A stretch of 48,671 nt of DNA, taken from NCBI GenBank assembly GCA_025055235.1, contig JANWYN010000144.1, positions 1 to 48,671 on the forward strand, in the 5' to 3' direction. The notes below the pieces were generated by a model. It was not told where the DNA came from. It saw only the letters and a list, made by a program, of their open reading frames with translations, and did no database searches. The position numbers and the translations under genes were made by a program. Source of the stretch: Candidatus Roseilinea sp. (GTDB lineage: Bacteria > Chloroflexota > Anaerolineae > J036 > Brachytrichaceae). Shown here piece by piece: positions 22,540 through 30,504 of the stretch (its first letter is position 1; every line of letters starts with the position of its first letter).

Positions 22540-24726
22540 ATGAGATTGGGAAGAGGGATCTTCGCTTGGATCGCCGCATCGGTCGTCGCGGCCTCGTGCG
22601 CGAGTTCGACGCCGGCGCTCGACCCCGCACCCCCCACGCCGTTCCCCATTCCGCCCACACCCACGCCGGACTTGAAGCTACCCTCGGCGGCTGCGGCGGC
22701 CAGCGCCTTCGTCAGCGCGATCAACCGGCAGGACTTCGTCGCCGCGTTCACCCTGCTCGACGCGCAATCGCGCGCCGAGCTGAAGGACGCCGACGAGTTG
22801 CGCAGCCGCTACGACGCCGTGCGCGCGATCGCCCTCGCCACGAACGTGGAGTCGCAACTGCGCGGCGGGCTGCTGTATCAGGGCGAGCGCGCCGACGCCA
22901 CGCTGGTCACGCGCTGGGAGAGCAGCCTGGTCGGCCCGTTCGAGGTGACCAGCACGCTCGAGCTGGTCTTCGACGCGCCGGCCGCCGATTGGCGCGTGCG
23001 CTGGACGCGCGACGCCATCATCCCCGGCCTGGCGAACGGCATCCTGCGCATGGAGCGCGAGGCCACGACGCGCGGCGCGATCTACGCTGCCGACGGCACG
23101 CCGCTGGCGATCCAGCTCGAGTTCACCACCATCGGCGTGCAACGCGGCGCGATCGCCAGCGCCGAGGAAGAGCAGCGCATGCTCGACCTGCTCAGCCGGA
23201 TCACGCAGCTCGCGCCGGAGGAGATCAAAGCCAAATATGCCGGCCAGCCCGAGAACTGGTTTTCGCCCGTGGCCGACGTGGACGAGGCGTTGATAGACGA
23301 GTACTACGACCAGATCGAGCGCTTCCCGGCCATCGGCACGCGCCCGCGCTTCCAGCGCCATTACCCACAACCGTCCCTTGCGCCGCACGTGGTTGGGTTC
23401 GTCGGCTTCATCCCGCCGGAATCGCTGGCGGCGTATCGCGCGCGTGGCTTCCAGGGCGACGAGCGCATCGGCCTGACCGGCGTCGAGGCCGGCGCCGATG
23501 CGATCATCGGCGGCGCGCCGGGCGGTGTGCTGAAGCTGTTCTCCGGCGGCCATCTGACCATCCTCGCCCAGCGGCCGGCCGTCCAGGGCCGGGACGTCAC
23601 GCTCACGATTAGCCCATCGCTCCAGCTCGCGGTGCAGCGCCTGCTCGGCAACCGTCGCGGCGCCGCCGTGGTGCTGCGCGCGGATGACTCGGCGGTGCTG
23701 GCGATGGCCAGCTCGCCGACCTTCTCGCAGACTAACGTGACCAGCCGGGCGATCCAAGAAGGCGCGCTGCTCAACCGCGCCACACAAGGGCAATACCCGC
23801 CCGGCTCGACCTTCAAGATGGTGACGATGGCCGCCGGCGTCGGCGAGGGCGTCACGACGCCCGGCGAAGTCTTCCGCGATCCCGGCTTCTGGGATGGCTA
23901 CGGCGCCGACTTTCGCAAGACGTGCTGGCTGCGCAGCGGCCACGGGCGCATCAGCCTGCAGGCCGGCTTGACCGCGTCGTGCAACGTGGTGTTCTACGAG
24001 GTGGGCAAGCGGCTTCAGGAGAAGAGCGCGTATGTGTTGGGCGAATATGCGCGCAAGTTCGGCTTCGGCGCGCGCACGGGCATCGAGCTGCCCGAAGCGG
24101 CCGGCCTGGTGCCCGACCCGGACTGGAAGCGGCAAGCGCTCGGCGAGGTGTGGACGGGCGGCGACACGGTCAACCTCGCGGTGGGCCAGGGCTTCATGCT
24201 CGTCACGCCGCTGCAGGTCGCGCAGATGACGGCGGCCCTCGCGAACGGCGGCGTCCTGCGGCGGCCATATCTGATCGCTTCGCCGCGCGCGGAGAGCAAC
24301 GAACCTGCCCCGACGCTGCCGCTCACGCCGGCGACGCTCCAGGCGATGCAGCAGGGCATGATCGGCGTGACGCGCGACGCGCGGCTGGGCACGACGACGT
24401 ATCGCTTCGCCGGCTTCGACTACTGCTTCGACGCAGAAGGCAGCGTCGTCCCGTGCAGCCGCATCCCGGCGCGGTCGCGCGCAGGCGCACGCCGGCTGAT
24501 CGTCGCCGGCAAGAGCGGCACGGCGCAGGCCGGCGGCGACGCCAAGCCCTTCGCCTGGTTCACGGCCTACGCGCCGGCCGATGCGCCGGAGATCGTCGTC
24601 ACAGTGCTGCTGGAGAACATCGGCGAGGGGTCGAGCTACGCCGCGCCGCTGGTGCGGCAAATCATCGAGGCCTACTACGGCTTGCCCATCTCCCCCACGC
24701 CGCGCGACCGGCGGCAGAATGAGTGA
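22540..24726 (+). CDS. Penicillin-binding protein, MecA_N plus transpeptidase lipoprotein
   Basis: A 728-residue class B penicillin-binding protein that crosslinks peptidoglycan outside the membrane. Start ATG 22540 (GTG 22519 is an alternative) yields a signal with lipobox VAASC at about 20. Residues about 50-165 form an NTF2-like MecA_N domain (FVSAINRQDFVAAFTLLD); 165-350 resemble the PBP dimerisation domain (RGAIYAADGTPLA; EALIDEYYDQIERFPAIGTRP). The transpeptidase domain has the catalytic STFK in YPPGSTFKMVTM (about 420), the SxN motif in TASCNVVFYE (about 484) and KSGTAQAGG (about 658). MecA_N architecture is shared with low-affinity PBP2a-type and PBP3 enzymes. A TACAAT at 22491 may be its -10. 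Confidence 0.92.
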   Translation: MRLGRGIFAWIAASVVAASCASSTPALDPAPPTPFPIPPTPTPDLKLPSAAAAASAFVSAINRQDFVAAFTLLDAQSRAELKDADELRSRYDAVRAIALATNVESQLRGGLLYQGERADATLVTRWESSLVGPFEVTSTLELVFDAPAADWRVRWTRDAIIPGLANGILRMEREATTRGAIYAADGTPLAIQLEFTTIGVQRGAIASAEEEQRMLDLLSRITQLAPEEIKAKYAGQPENWFSPVADVDEALIDEYYDQIERFPAIGTRPRFQRHYPQPSLAPHVVGFVGFIPPESLAAYRARGFQGDERIGLTGVEAGADAIIGGAPGGVLKLFSGGHLTILAQRPAVQGRDVTLTISPSLQLAVQRLLGNRRGAAVVLRADDSAVLAMASSPTFSQTNVTSRAIQEGALLNRATQGQYPPGSTFKMVTMAAGVGEGVTTPGEVFRDPGFWDGYGADFRKTCWLRSGHGRISLQAGLTASCNVVFYEVGKRLQEKSAYVLGEYARKFGFGARTGIELPEAAGLVPDPDWKRQALGEVWTGGDTVNLAVGQGFMLVTPLQVAQMTAALANGGVLRRPYLIASPRAESNEPAPTLPLTPATLQAMQQGMIGVTRDARLGTTTYRFAGFDYCFDAEGSVVPCSRIPARSRAGARRLIVAGKSGTAQAGGDAKPFAWFTAYAPADAPEIVVTVLLENIGEGSSYAAPLVRQIIEAYYGLPISPTPRDRRQNE

Positions 24727-24736
24727 GGCAAGAGCC

Positions 24737-24771
24737 AAGACGCAAGACGGAAGACGCAGGACGCAAGACGA
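24737..24771. repeat. Heptamer array, unit AAGACGC (inverted GCGTCTT), 5 units
   Basis: Five units between the penicillin-binding-protein stop and the rsgA start; three bases separate the array from the ATG. It is the reverse complement of the array family at 77-132. Confidence 0.8.
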
Positions 24772-24774
24772 CGA

Positions 24775-25734
24775 ATGACCAAATCCGGACTGGTGATCAA
24801 GGCGCAGAGCGGGTTCTTTACCGTGCATTGCGACGACGGCAGCCGGTTCGTCTGCAAGGCCGCCGGCCGGCTGACCAAGGGCAAGCACGAAGAGGACGCG
24901 TTGGCCGTCGGCGACCGGGTGACGGTGGAGCCGGTGAAGAGCGAAGGGCTGGTGAACGGTCGCATCATCGCCGTCGCGCCGCGCGGGCGCACGTTGTCGC
25001 GGCTCGATCCGGTGTTCACCGCGCGCGGCAAGCAGGGCCAGGAGATCCGCCAGGTGCTCGTCGCGAACGTGGATTTAGTGGCCTTCGTGTTTGCGTGCGC
25101 TGAGCCGGAGTTCCACCCGCGCATGCTCGATCGCTATCTGGTCGGGGCGGAGGCGCAGCAGCTCTCTGCGGTGATCGTGGCCAGCAAAGTGGACCTGGTG
25201 GGCTTGGACGAGGCGCGCGCGATGTTCGCGATGTATGAGCAGTTAGGCTACGAGGTGATCTACACGTCCACGCACACCGATCATCCTGCGTATGCCGGCG
25301 TCGCACAACTGCGCGCGCGGTTGCACGGCAAGCTCAGCGTGCTCACCGGCAAGAGCGGCGTGGGCAAGAGCAGCCTGCTCAACGCGCTCAAACCCGGCCT
25401 GGGCAAAGAGGTCGGGCGCATCAGCGAGGCGCTGAAGAAGGGCCGGCACACCACAGTGGTGCCCGAACTGGTGCAACTCGACGAGTGTAGCTGGATCGCC
25501 GACACGCCGGGCATCCGCGCCTATGCCATCTGGGATGTGCAAGCCGAGGAGCTGGACGGTTACTTCCGCGAGATCGCGCCGCTGGTCAGCCAATGTGAAT
25601 TCTCCGATTGCACGCATACGCATGAGCCGGGCTGCGCCGTGATCCGCGCGCTCAAACGCGGCAAGATCAGCGAAGCGCGTTACGATTCTTACCTGCGGCT
25701 GCGCGAGGAGCTGAGCCAGCAGCGGAAGTGGTGA
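24775..25734 (+). CDS. rsgA: Small ribosomal subunit biogenesis GTPase RsgA
   Basis: A 319-residue circularly permuted GTPase that assists late 30S maturation. An N-terminal OB-fold (about 1-70; GRVxx-type loops, VGDRVTVEP) precedes the GTPase, whose motifs occur in permuted order: G4 ASKVDL (about 140), G1 LTGKSGVGKSSLLNAL (about 192-207) and G3 DTPGIRAY (about 243). The C-terminal zinc-binding motif is intact as CEFSDCTHTHEPGC (about 276-289). The ATG at 24775 lies three bases after a heptamer array, with no obvious Shine-Dalgarno sequence other than purine-rich array DNA. Confidence 0.96.
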   Translation: MTKSGLVIKAQSGFFTVHCDDGSRFVCKAAGRLTKGKHEEDALAVGDRVTVEPVKSEGLVNGRIIAVAPRGRTLSRLDPVFTARGKQGQEIRQVLVANVDLVAFVFACAEPEFHPRMLDRYLVGAEAQQLSAVIVASKVDLVGLDEARAMFAMYEQLGYEVIYTSTHTDHPAYAGVAQLRARLHGKLSVLTGKSGVGKSSLLNALKPGLGKEVGRISEALKKGRHTTVVPELVQLDECSWIADTPGIRAYAIWDVQAEELDGYFREIAPLVSQCEFSDCTHTHEPGCAVIRALKRGKISEARYDSYLRLREELSQQRKW

Positions 25735-25782
25735 GGCAGTGGGAGATTGGCGATTTGATTTAGAGATTGGAGATCAGCATGC

Positions 25783-26334
25783 ATGGATGACCAAACGCCA
25801 TCAACTCAATACTTACCGCTCACAACTCAAACCCCGCCCGTCGTCGGCATCGTGATGGGTAGCGATAGCGACCTACCGACGATGCAGGCTGCCGCCGAGG
25901 TGTGCGAACAGTTCGGCGTGCCGTATGAAATGCGCATCGTCTCAGCGCATCGCACGCCGGACGACATGGCAGCATACGGCAAAACGGCGCACGAACGCGG
26001 CTTGAAGGTGATCATCGCCGGCGCAGGCGGCGCAGCGCACCTGCCGGGCATGCTGGCGGCGTTCTCGCCGCTGCCGGTGATCGGCGTGCCGGTGATGAGC
26101 AAGGCGCTGAGCGGCCTGGATTCGCTGCTATCCATCGTGCAGATGCCGGCCGGTGTGCCCGTCGCCACGGTCGCCATCGGCAACGCGAAGAACGCCGGCC
26201 TGCTCGCGGTGCAGATGTTGGCTGCGCACGATCCGGCGCTGTTGCAGAAAGTGCTCGACTACAAAGCCCGGCTGGCCGAGGAATCGCGCGCGAAGAATGC
26301 CGGGCTGGGGCAGTCGTCGGTCGCCGGTCGCTAG
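25783..26334 (+). CDS. purE: N5-carboxyaminoimidazole ribonucleotide mutase PurE
   Basis: A 183-residue class I PurE that converts N5-CAIR to CAIR in purine synthesis. The core begins at about residue 20 ([16 protein letters not shown]) and contains SAHRTPDDM (about 61) and [14 protein letters not shown] (about 84-97), where the catalytic His lies. The first 19 residues ([15 protein letters not shown]...) are extra to the family and are encoded by repeat-like DNA; a later start is possible but no better ATG exists. The partner purK is on the opposite strand 9 kb away. The gene is followed by an AATCATC array. Confidence 0.95.
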   Translation: MDDQTPSTQYLPLTTQTPPVVGIVMGSDSDLPTMQAAAEVCEQFGVPYEMRIVSAHRTPDDMAAYGKTAHERGLKVIIAGAGGAAHLPGMLAAFSPLPVIGVPVMSKALSGLDSLLSIVQMPAGVPVATVAIGNAKNAGLLAVQMLAAHDPALLQKVLDYKARLAEESRAKNAGLGQSSVAGR

Positions 26335-26346
26335 TGGCCGGTGGCC

Positions 26347-26402
26347 AATCATCAATCATCAATCATCAATCATCAATCATGAATCATGATTGATGATTGA
26401 TG
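26347..26402. repeat. Heptamer array with inverted arms, unit AATCATC
   Basis: Four AATCATC, two AATCATG and two ATTGATG units lie between convergent purE and the HAD gene; the right arm is complementary to the left, so the transcript folds into an A/T-rich hairpin. A related array is at 36384-36425. Confidence 0.9.
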
Positions 26403-26404
26403 AC

Positions 26405-27217
26405 TCACCCCTCCCCACCCAGCACGAACCGCTCGATCGTCACCGCCGCGCCGTCCTCCTCGATGCTGGGCGCAATCCAGTCGGCGACGGCTTTCGTCGC
26501 ATCGTTGCCGTTGCCCATCGCCACGCCGAAGCCGGCCCAGGCGACCATCGTGGCGTCATTGCCTTGATCGCCGATGGCCATCACGCGCTCGCGCGGCACG
26601 CCCAGCCGGCAGGCCAGCCAACGCAGCGCGCTGCCCTTGTCGGCGCCGAGCGGATTGACCTCCACGAAGCGCGCGTGCGACTGCACCACAGTCGCGCGAT
26701 CGCCGACCAGCGCGCGCAGGTGGGCCAGCGCACGCGGCGCGTCGTCAGGCTCGACGGTGAACAGCACCTTGTCCGCGTCACGGCCGTCCAGCACAGCGCA
26801 TAGGTCATACACGACGGCCGGATCAAAGCCGACCAGGCTGTAGATGTGACGGAAGAATTCGCCGTCGGTGACGAAGATGCGATCGTCCTGATACATCACC
26901 ACGCGCCATTCGGGATGCTGCTGCTCGAGCGCGATCAGCTCGCACGTCAGCGCATGCGGCAGCGTGATGCGGCGCAGCGCGGTTTCGTTGCGGTAGTCGT
27001 AGATCACGCCGCCTTGTTGGCAGATGACCGGCGCGTTCACGGCAAATCGTTCGACGAACGGCCGCGTGCTGGGGACGTTGCGGCCGGTGGCGATGGTGAC
27101 CAGCACGCCTCTGTCCATCGCCATCTGCACGGCGCGCAGCACGCGCGGCGATACGTCCACTTCGTGGTTGACCGTGGTGCCGTCAAGATCGAGCGCGAGA
27201 AGGTCGAAGGGAGGCAT
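26405..27217 (-). CDS. Cof-type HAD-IIB family hydrolase
   Basis: A 270-residue haloacid-dehalogenase phosphatase starting at ATG 27217 (MPPFDLLALDLDGTTVN). Catalytic motifs: DLDGT (nucleophile and acid Asp), TIATGRN (motif II Thr, about 41), Lys in the LGADKGSALRWLA segment (about 195) and motif IV GDQGNDATMVAWAG (about 219-232). The cap between motifs II and III is type IIB, as in Cof/YbiV sugar-phosphate or flavin-phosphate phosphatases. The 21 in-frame codons upstream are array-derived and not conserved-looking. The stop abuts the AATCATC array. Confidence 0.93.
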   Translation of the reverse strand: MPPFDLLALDLDGTTVNHEVDVSPRVLRAVQMAMDRGVLVTIATGRNVPSTRPFVERFAVNAPVICQQGGVIYDYRNETALRRITLPHALTCELIALEQQHPEWRVVMYQDDRIFVTDGEFFRHIYSLVGFDPAVVYDLCAVLDGRDADKVLFTVEPDDAPRALAHLRALVGDRATVVQSHARFVEVNPLGADKGSALRWLACRLGVPRERVMAIGDQGNDATMVAWAGFGVAMGNGNDATKAVADWIAPSIEEDGAAVTIERFVLGGEG

Positions 27218-27234
27218 CGAGCGTTGGTTTTTGG

Positions 27235-27305
27235 GATTAGAGATTAGAGATTGGATGATTAAAGTCGTCGGGTTCGTCAAGTCATCAAGTCGTTAGGTCG
27301 CTGTG
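27235..27305. repeat. Heptamer/octamer array, units GATTAGA then AAGTCATC
   Basis: Three GATTAGA-like units followed by 8-base AAGTCGTC/AAGTCATC units between the HAD and flavin reductase genes, reaching the 3' end of the latter. The AAGTCATC part resembles the octamers at 36426-36470. Confidence 0.65.
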
Positions 27306-27784
27306 TCGCCGAGACGATAGTAGCGGCCGTTGAAGTAGAGCAGCGGCGCGTCGTCGGGGCGCTGCACGCCGGCAGCCTGCACCAGGCCGATGAAGATGGT
27401 ATGGTCGCCGGCGTCGAGCGCGCGCGCTACGGTGCAGTCGAGATAGGCGATGGCATCGTCGAGCACCGGCGCACCGGTCGCCTCGGCGCGGTAGCGCACA
27501 TCTTGAAAACGCTCCTCGTTAGGACGACGGCCGGCGAAGCGATCGGAGATGTGAATCATCTCCGGCGCCAGAAAGTTCACGCAAAACACGCCGCCCTGCT
27601 CGATCAACGGGTGCGTGCGGGTTTGCTTGTTGATGCTGATGAAGACTTCGGGCGGGTTGACGCTGAGCGATGAGAACGCGGTCGCCGTCAGCCCGTAGAT
27701 CATGTCGCCGGCCTTGGTGGTGATGATGGTGACGGTGCTGGCCCAGCGCCGCATCACCTGCTTGAATGCATCGGGAGAAACCAT
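27293..27784 (-). CDS. Flavin reductase family protein
   Basis: A 163-residue FMN-binding split-barrel protein starting at ATG 27784 (MVSPDAFKQVMRRWASTVTI). Recognisable are GLTATAFSSLSVNPPEVFISI (about 30-50; flavin-binding) and CVNFLAPEMIHISDRFAG (about 65-82), then a C-terminal HTIFIGLVQAAGV segment typical of reductase components of two-component flavin monooxygenases. It would supply reduced flavin using NAD(P)H. The in-frame codons upstream of 27784 are derived from the GAGTTTT array and are rejected as coding. No partner oxygenase is nearby. Confidence 0.92.
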   Translation of the reverse strand: MVSPDAFKQVMRRWASTVTIITTKAGDMIYGLTATAFSSLSVNPPEVFISINKQTRTHPLIEQGGVFCVNFLAPEMIHISDRFAGRRPNEERFQDVRYRAEATGAPVLDDAIAYLDCTVARALDAGDHTIFIGLVQAAGVQRPDDAPLLYFNGRYYRLGDTAT

Positions 27785-27787
27785 TTG

Positions 27788-27890
27788 GAGTTTTGAGTTT
27801 TGAGTTTTGAGTTCGATCAGGCGTAGCGATGATACATGCGATTCGCAACTCGGCACGACGAACGCGGAACTCAAACCTCAAAACTCAAAC
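27788..27890. repeat. Paired inverted heptamer arrays, unit GAGTTTT / CTCAAAA
   Basis: Four GAGTTTT-type units (27788-27815) and three complementary CTCAAAC/CTCAAAA units (27870-27890) fill the gap between the flavin reductase start and the ilvA stop. The same unit occurs inside the glycerate kinase gene at 30165-30199. Confidence 0.85.
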
Positions 27891-27893
27891 CGG

Positions 27894-29138
27894 CTAGGCC
27901 GGCCATTCGCCCAGCCGCACGCGCTCGACGTGATAGCCGGCATCCTCCAGCCGCTGCATCACCGCCTGGCCATGCGCCTCATCGCGCACCTCCAGCACCA
28001 GCTCCAGGCCGGTGCGCGTGAGCGGGGCCAGCCACACTGCGCGGCGGTGGATCACGTCAATGATGTTCGCCCCGCACGCCGCGACGTGGTTGATCACCGC
28101 CGCGAGCTGGCCGGGACGATCCAGCACCGTCAAGCGCAGCACAATGATGCGCCCTTGCTGCACCATCACCTGTTCGATCACCCGCGCCAGCAGGTTGCCG
28201 TCAATGTTCCCGCCGCATAACACAGCACAGATCACGTCGTTCGCGCCGACGGCGACCTTGCCGGCCAGCAGCGCCGCCACGCCGGCCGCGCCGGCGCCTT
28301 CCACCACCAGCCGGGCATACTGCGCACAATGCGCGATGCCCCGCGCGATCTCATCGTCGCTCACCTCCACCACGTCGTCCACCAGCTCGCGGATGTAGCG
28401 CAGGGTCAGCTCGGCCGGCCGCTTGACGGCGATGCCGTCGGCGATGGTGTTGGCCGACGCCGCCGTCACGACCCGGCCGGCGGCCAACGACGCGCGCACC
28501 GGTGCACACGCCGCCGATTGCACGCCGATGATGCGCACGCCAGGCTTGAGCGCCTTCACCGCAATCGCAATGCCACTGATCAGCCCGCCGCCGCCGATGG
28601 GCACGAGCAACATGGTCAGCTCCGGCAGCGTAGCCATGATCTCCAGCCCAATCGTGCCTTGGCCGGCGATGACGAGCGGGTCGTCGAAGGCATGCACGAA
28701 CGTCAGGCCGCGCGCCTGCTGCTGCTCGCGGGCGAACGCGCCGGCGTCGTCGAAGGTCGCGCCATGCAGGATCACCTCCGCGCCTAGGTCGCGCGTGCTC
28801 ACCACTTTGGTCAGCGGCGCATACTCCGGCATGACGATTGTGGCCGGGATGCCGAAGATGCGCGCCGCCAGCGCCACGCCCTGCGCGTGGTTGCCGGCAC
28901 TGGCGGCGATCACTCCGCGTTTGCGCTCTTCTTCGCTCAGCCGGCTGATCTTGTTGTATGCGCCGCGGATCTTGAACGAGCCGGCGCGCTGCAGCGATTC
29001 GGCCTTCAGGAACACACGCGCGCCGAGGATGCGCGTCAGGCGCAATTCCGGCAGCACCGGCGTGAGGATGAGCTGGTCGCGCAACGTCTGCTGCGCAGCG
29101 TAGATGTCGGCGAGGGTAATGGGAGTGTCATGTGTCAT
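27894..29138 (-). CDS. ilvA: Threonine ammonia-lyase with ACT domain
   Basis: A 414-residue PLP enzyme that deaminates threonine to 2-oxobutyrate, feeding isoleucine synthesis. The PLP lysine is in AGSFKIRGAYNKI (about residue 56), the substrate loop in ASAGNHAQGVALAA (about 80), and the phosphate-binding GGGGLISG at about 183. The final 80 residues form an ACT-like domain (VLDRPGQLAAVINHVAACGANI). The length and single ACT-like domain fit the short IlvA/TdcB-like type. The ATG at 29138 lies within a heptamer array that encodes the first residues (MTHDTP); a start further in is not available. Confidence 0.95.
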   Translation of the reverse strand: MTHDTPITLADIYAAQQTLRDQLILTPVLPELRLTRILGARVFLKAESLQRAGSFKIRGAYNKISRLSEEERKRGVIAASAGNHAQGVALAARIFGIPATIVMPEYAPLTKVVSTRDLGAEVILHGATFDDAGAFAREQQQARGLTFVHAFDDPLVIAGQGTIGLEIMATLPELTMLLVPIGGGGLISGIAIAVKALKPGVRIIGVQSAACAPVRASLAAGRVVTAASANTIADGIAVKRPAELTLRYIRELVDDVVEVSDDEIARGIAHCAQYARLVVEGAGAAGVAALLAGKVAVGANDVICAVLCGGNIDGNLLARVIEQVMVQQGRIIVLRLTVLDRPGQLAAVINHVAACGANIIDVIHRRAVWLAPLTRTGLELVLEVRDEAHGQAVMQRLEDAGYHVERVRLGEWPA

Positions 29139-29172
29139 GTGTCGGGGGTCGGGGGTCGGGGATCAGGGATCA
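29124..29172. repeat. Heptamer array, units TGTGTCA / GGGGTCG / GGGATCA, 7 units
   Basis: Seven units that drift in sequence but keep exact seven-base spacing, covering the ilvA start codon (29136-29138) and the gap upstream. Confidence 0.8.
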
Positions 29173-29183
29173 GGTTGGATACC

Positions 29184-29232
29184 ACGTCTTGCGTCTTACG
29201 TCTTGCGTTTTGCGATTTGCGCTTCACGCTTT
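29184..29232. repeat. Heptamer array, unit GCGTCTT, 7 units
   Basis: Seven units (ACGTCTT, GCGTCTT, ACGTCTT, GCGTTTT and decayed forms) next to the previous array; they contain the stop codon of the glycerate kinase gene (29224-29226) and its last codons. Confidence 0.8.
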
Positions 29233-30471
29233 GTGCGCTGCGTCGTTCAGCCGCAGGGCGATGATGACGTCGGCAACGTTGGTGCCGGTCGGGCCGGTCA
29301 TGATCAGGTCGCCGAGCGGCGCGAAGAAATGATAGCTGTCGTTGCGCGCTAGGTAGCCGCGGGCTTCTAGCCCACGCTCACGGGCGCGCTGCACTGTGTC
29401 GGCGAAGGCGATTGCGCCGGCGGCGTCGGTCGGGCCATCGGTGCCATCGGTGCCGAGGGCGGCGATTCCCATGTAGGGGCGACCCTGCGTGGTCGCCCGC
29501 GAATCCATTTCGATCGCCGCTGCCAGCGCCAGCTCTTGATTGCGCCCGCCTTTGCCTTCGCCGCCCTGAACTTGTCGAAGGGTCACAGTGGTCTCGCCGC
29601 CGTAGATCAAGCAGACGCCGCGCGCGTGGGCGGGGAGGTCGGCGTCGAGCACTGCGCGGGCGATGTGCACACCGGCCTCGCGCGCCTCGCCGCGCAGCGT
29701 GGTGGTGACGACGCGCGCCGCGAAGCCGAGTTGTTCGGCGTGTTGCGCGGCCGCCTGGCAGGCCTGCGCGTTGTTGCCTACCAGCACATTGTGCGCGCGC
29801 GGGTCGTTCGTCAGACCGCTGGCGATCACGTCCAACGGGTCGCCGATCACATCGCTGAGGATCAAGCCGATCACAGTGGCCGGCTGCGCCAGTCGCACCA
29901 GCCCGCCGCCCTTCAGGCGATCCAGCCGCGCGCGCACGGCATTCATCTCGTGGATGTCGGCGCCGCTGCGCAGCAGCGCGTCGTTGATGGCGCGCATCAC
30001 GTTAAGCGAGATGCCCGTGTGCGGCGCGACCAGCAGCGCCGACGCGCCGCCGCTCACGCAGGCGATCACCAGCGTCCGCGGCGTGCAATCGCGCAGTGCT
30101 GCGCACACGGCCTCGCCGGCGCGCAGGCTGCGCGCATCGGGGATCGGGTGGCCGGCCTCGATCAGTTCTGAGTTTTGAGTTTTGAGTTTAGAGTTGAGGT
30201 CCGGGGAGAGATGGCCGTATTTGGTGACGACGACGGCGCGAGACAACCGATCACCGAGCACTCGAACAACCTCAGCGGCCATCGGCGTCGCTGCCTTGCC
30301 GGCGGCGATCAGGCGCACGTCGTCGAAGTCGCGCAGGTCATACGCCACGCCGCCCACGAAAAGCAATTCGCCCTCACGGCGAACGTGGCGGCGAATCGCT
30401 TCGGCAGGGTCAGCAGCGCGCAAGGCCGCGCGGATGATCGCGTCGAGTGCAGCGCGCAGTTCGGCGCCCAT
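29224..30471 (-). CDS. Glycerate 2-kinase (DUF4147/MOFRL family)
   Basis: A 415-residue kinase phosphorylating D-glycerate at the 2-position. The N-terminal DUF4147 domain shows VRLIAAGKAATPMAAEV (about 53-69) and VSGGASALLVAPHTGISL (about 139-156); the C-terminal MOFRL domain shows YGGETTVTLR, GGRNQELALAAAIE and ALGTDGTDGPTDAAGAI (about 340-365). Three extra segments interrupt it: a GAGTTTT heptamer array (30165-30199), a CCTGAACTTGTCGAAG palindrome (29564-29582) and a GGGCGACC...GGTCGCCC hairpin (29477-29498), all read through in frame. Start ATG 30471; a TACAAT lies only six bases upstream (30483-30478), suggesting a leaderless message. Confidence 0.93.
   Translation of the reverse strand: MGAELRAALDAIIRAALRAADPAEAIRRHVRREGELLFVGGVAYDLRDFDDVRLIAAGKAATPMAAEVVRVLGDRLSRAVVVTKYGHLSPDLNSKLKTQNSELIEAGHPIPDARSLRAGEAVCAALRDCTPRTLVIACVSGGASALLVAPHTGISLNVMRAINDALLRSGADIHEMNAVRARLDRLKGGGLVRLAQPATVIGLILSDVIGDPLDVIASGLTNDPRAHNVLVGNNAQACQAAAQHAEQLGFAARVVTTTLRGEAREAGVHIARAVLDADLPAHARGVCLIYGGETTVTLRQVQGGEGKGGRNQELALAAAIEMDSRATTQGRPYMGIAALGTDGTDGPTDAAGAIAFADTVQRARERGLEARGYLARNDSYHFFAPLGDLIMTGPTGTNVADVIIALRLNDAAHKA
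29477..29498. repeat. GGGCGACC / GGTCGCCC hairpin within the glycerate kinase gene
   Basis: Eight-base perfect arms around CTGCGT, in coding sequence and in frame. The form TAGGGGCGACC...GGTCGCCC is familiar as an interspersed palindromic repeat. Confidence 0.7.
30165..30199. repeat. Heptamer array inside the glycerate kinase gene, 5 units
   Basis: GTTCTGA, GTTTTGA, GTTTTGA, GTTTAGA, GTTGAGG. On the coding (minus) strand the array is stop-free and adds LNSKLKTQNSELIE to the protein; read on the opposite strand it would contain TGA stops. Confidence 0.9.
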
Positions 30472-30477
30472 GCTGCG

Positions 30478-30483
30478 ATTGTA
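30478..30483 (-). promoter_or_regulatory. -10 element TACAAT, near-leaderless, for glycerate kinase
   Basis: On the minus strand TACAATCGCAGC is followed at once by the ATG at 30471. There is no good -35. The spacing implies transcription starting at or next to the start codon. Confidence 0.45.
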
Positions 30484-30504
30484 GAGGCAGCGCGCCTGAA
30501 TCGC

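Noticed and set aside
22678..24888. 736-residue open frame on the minus strand
   Set aside because: Exactly antisense to the penicillin-binding-protein gene, compositionally biased (Arg, Ala, Gln, His) and without any domain; a GC-rich shadow frame.
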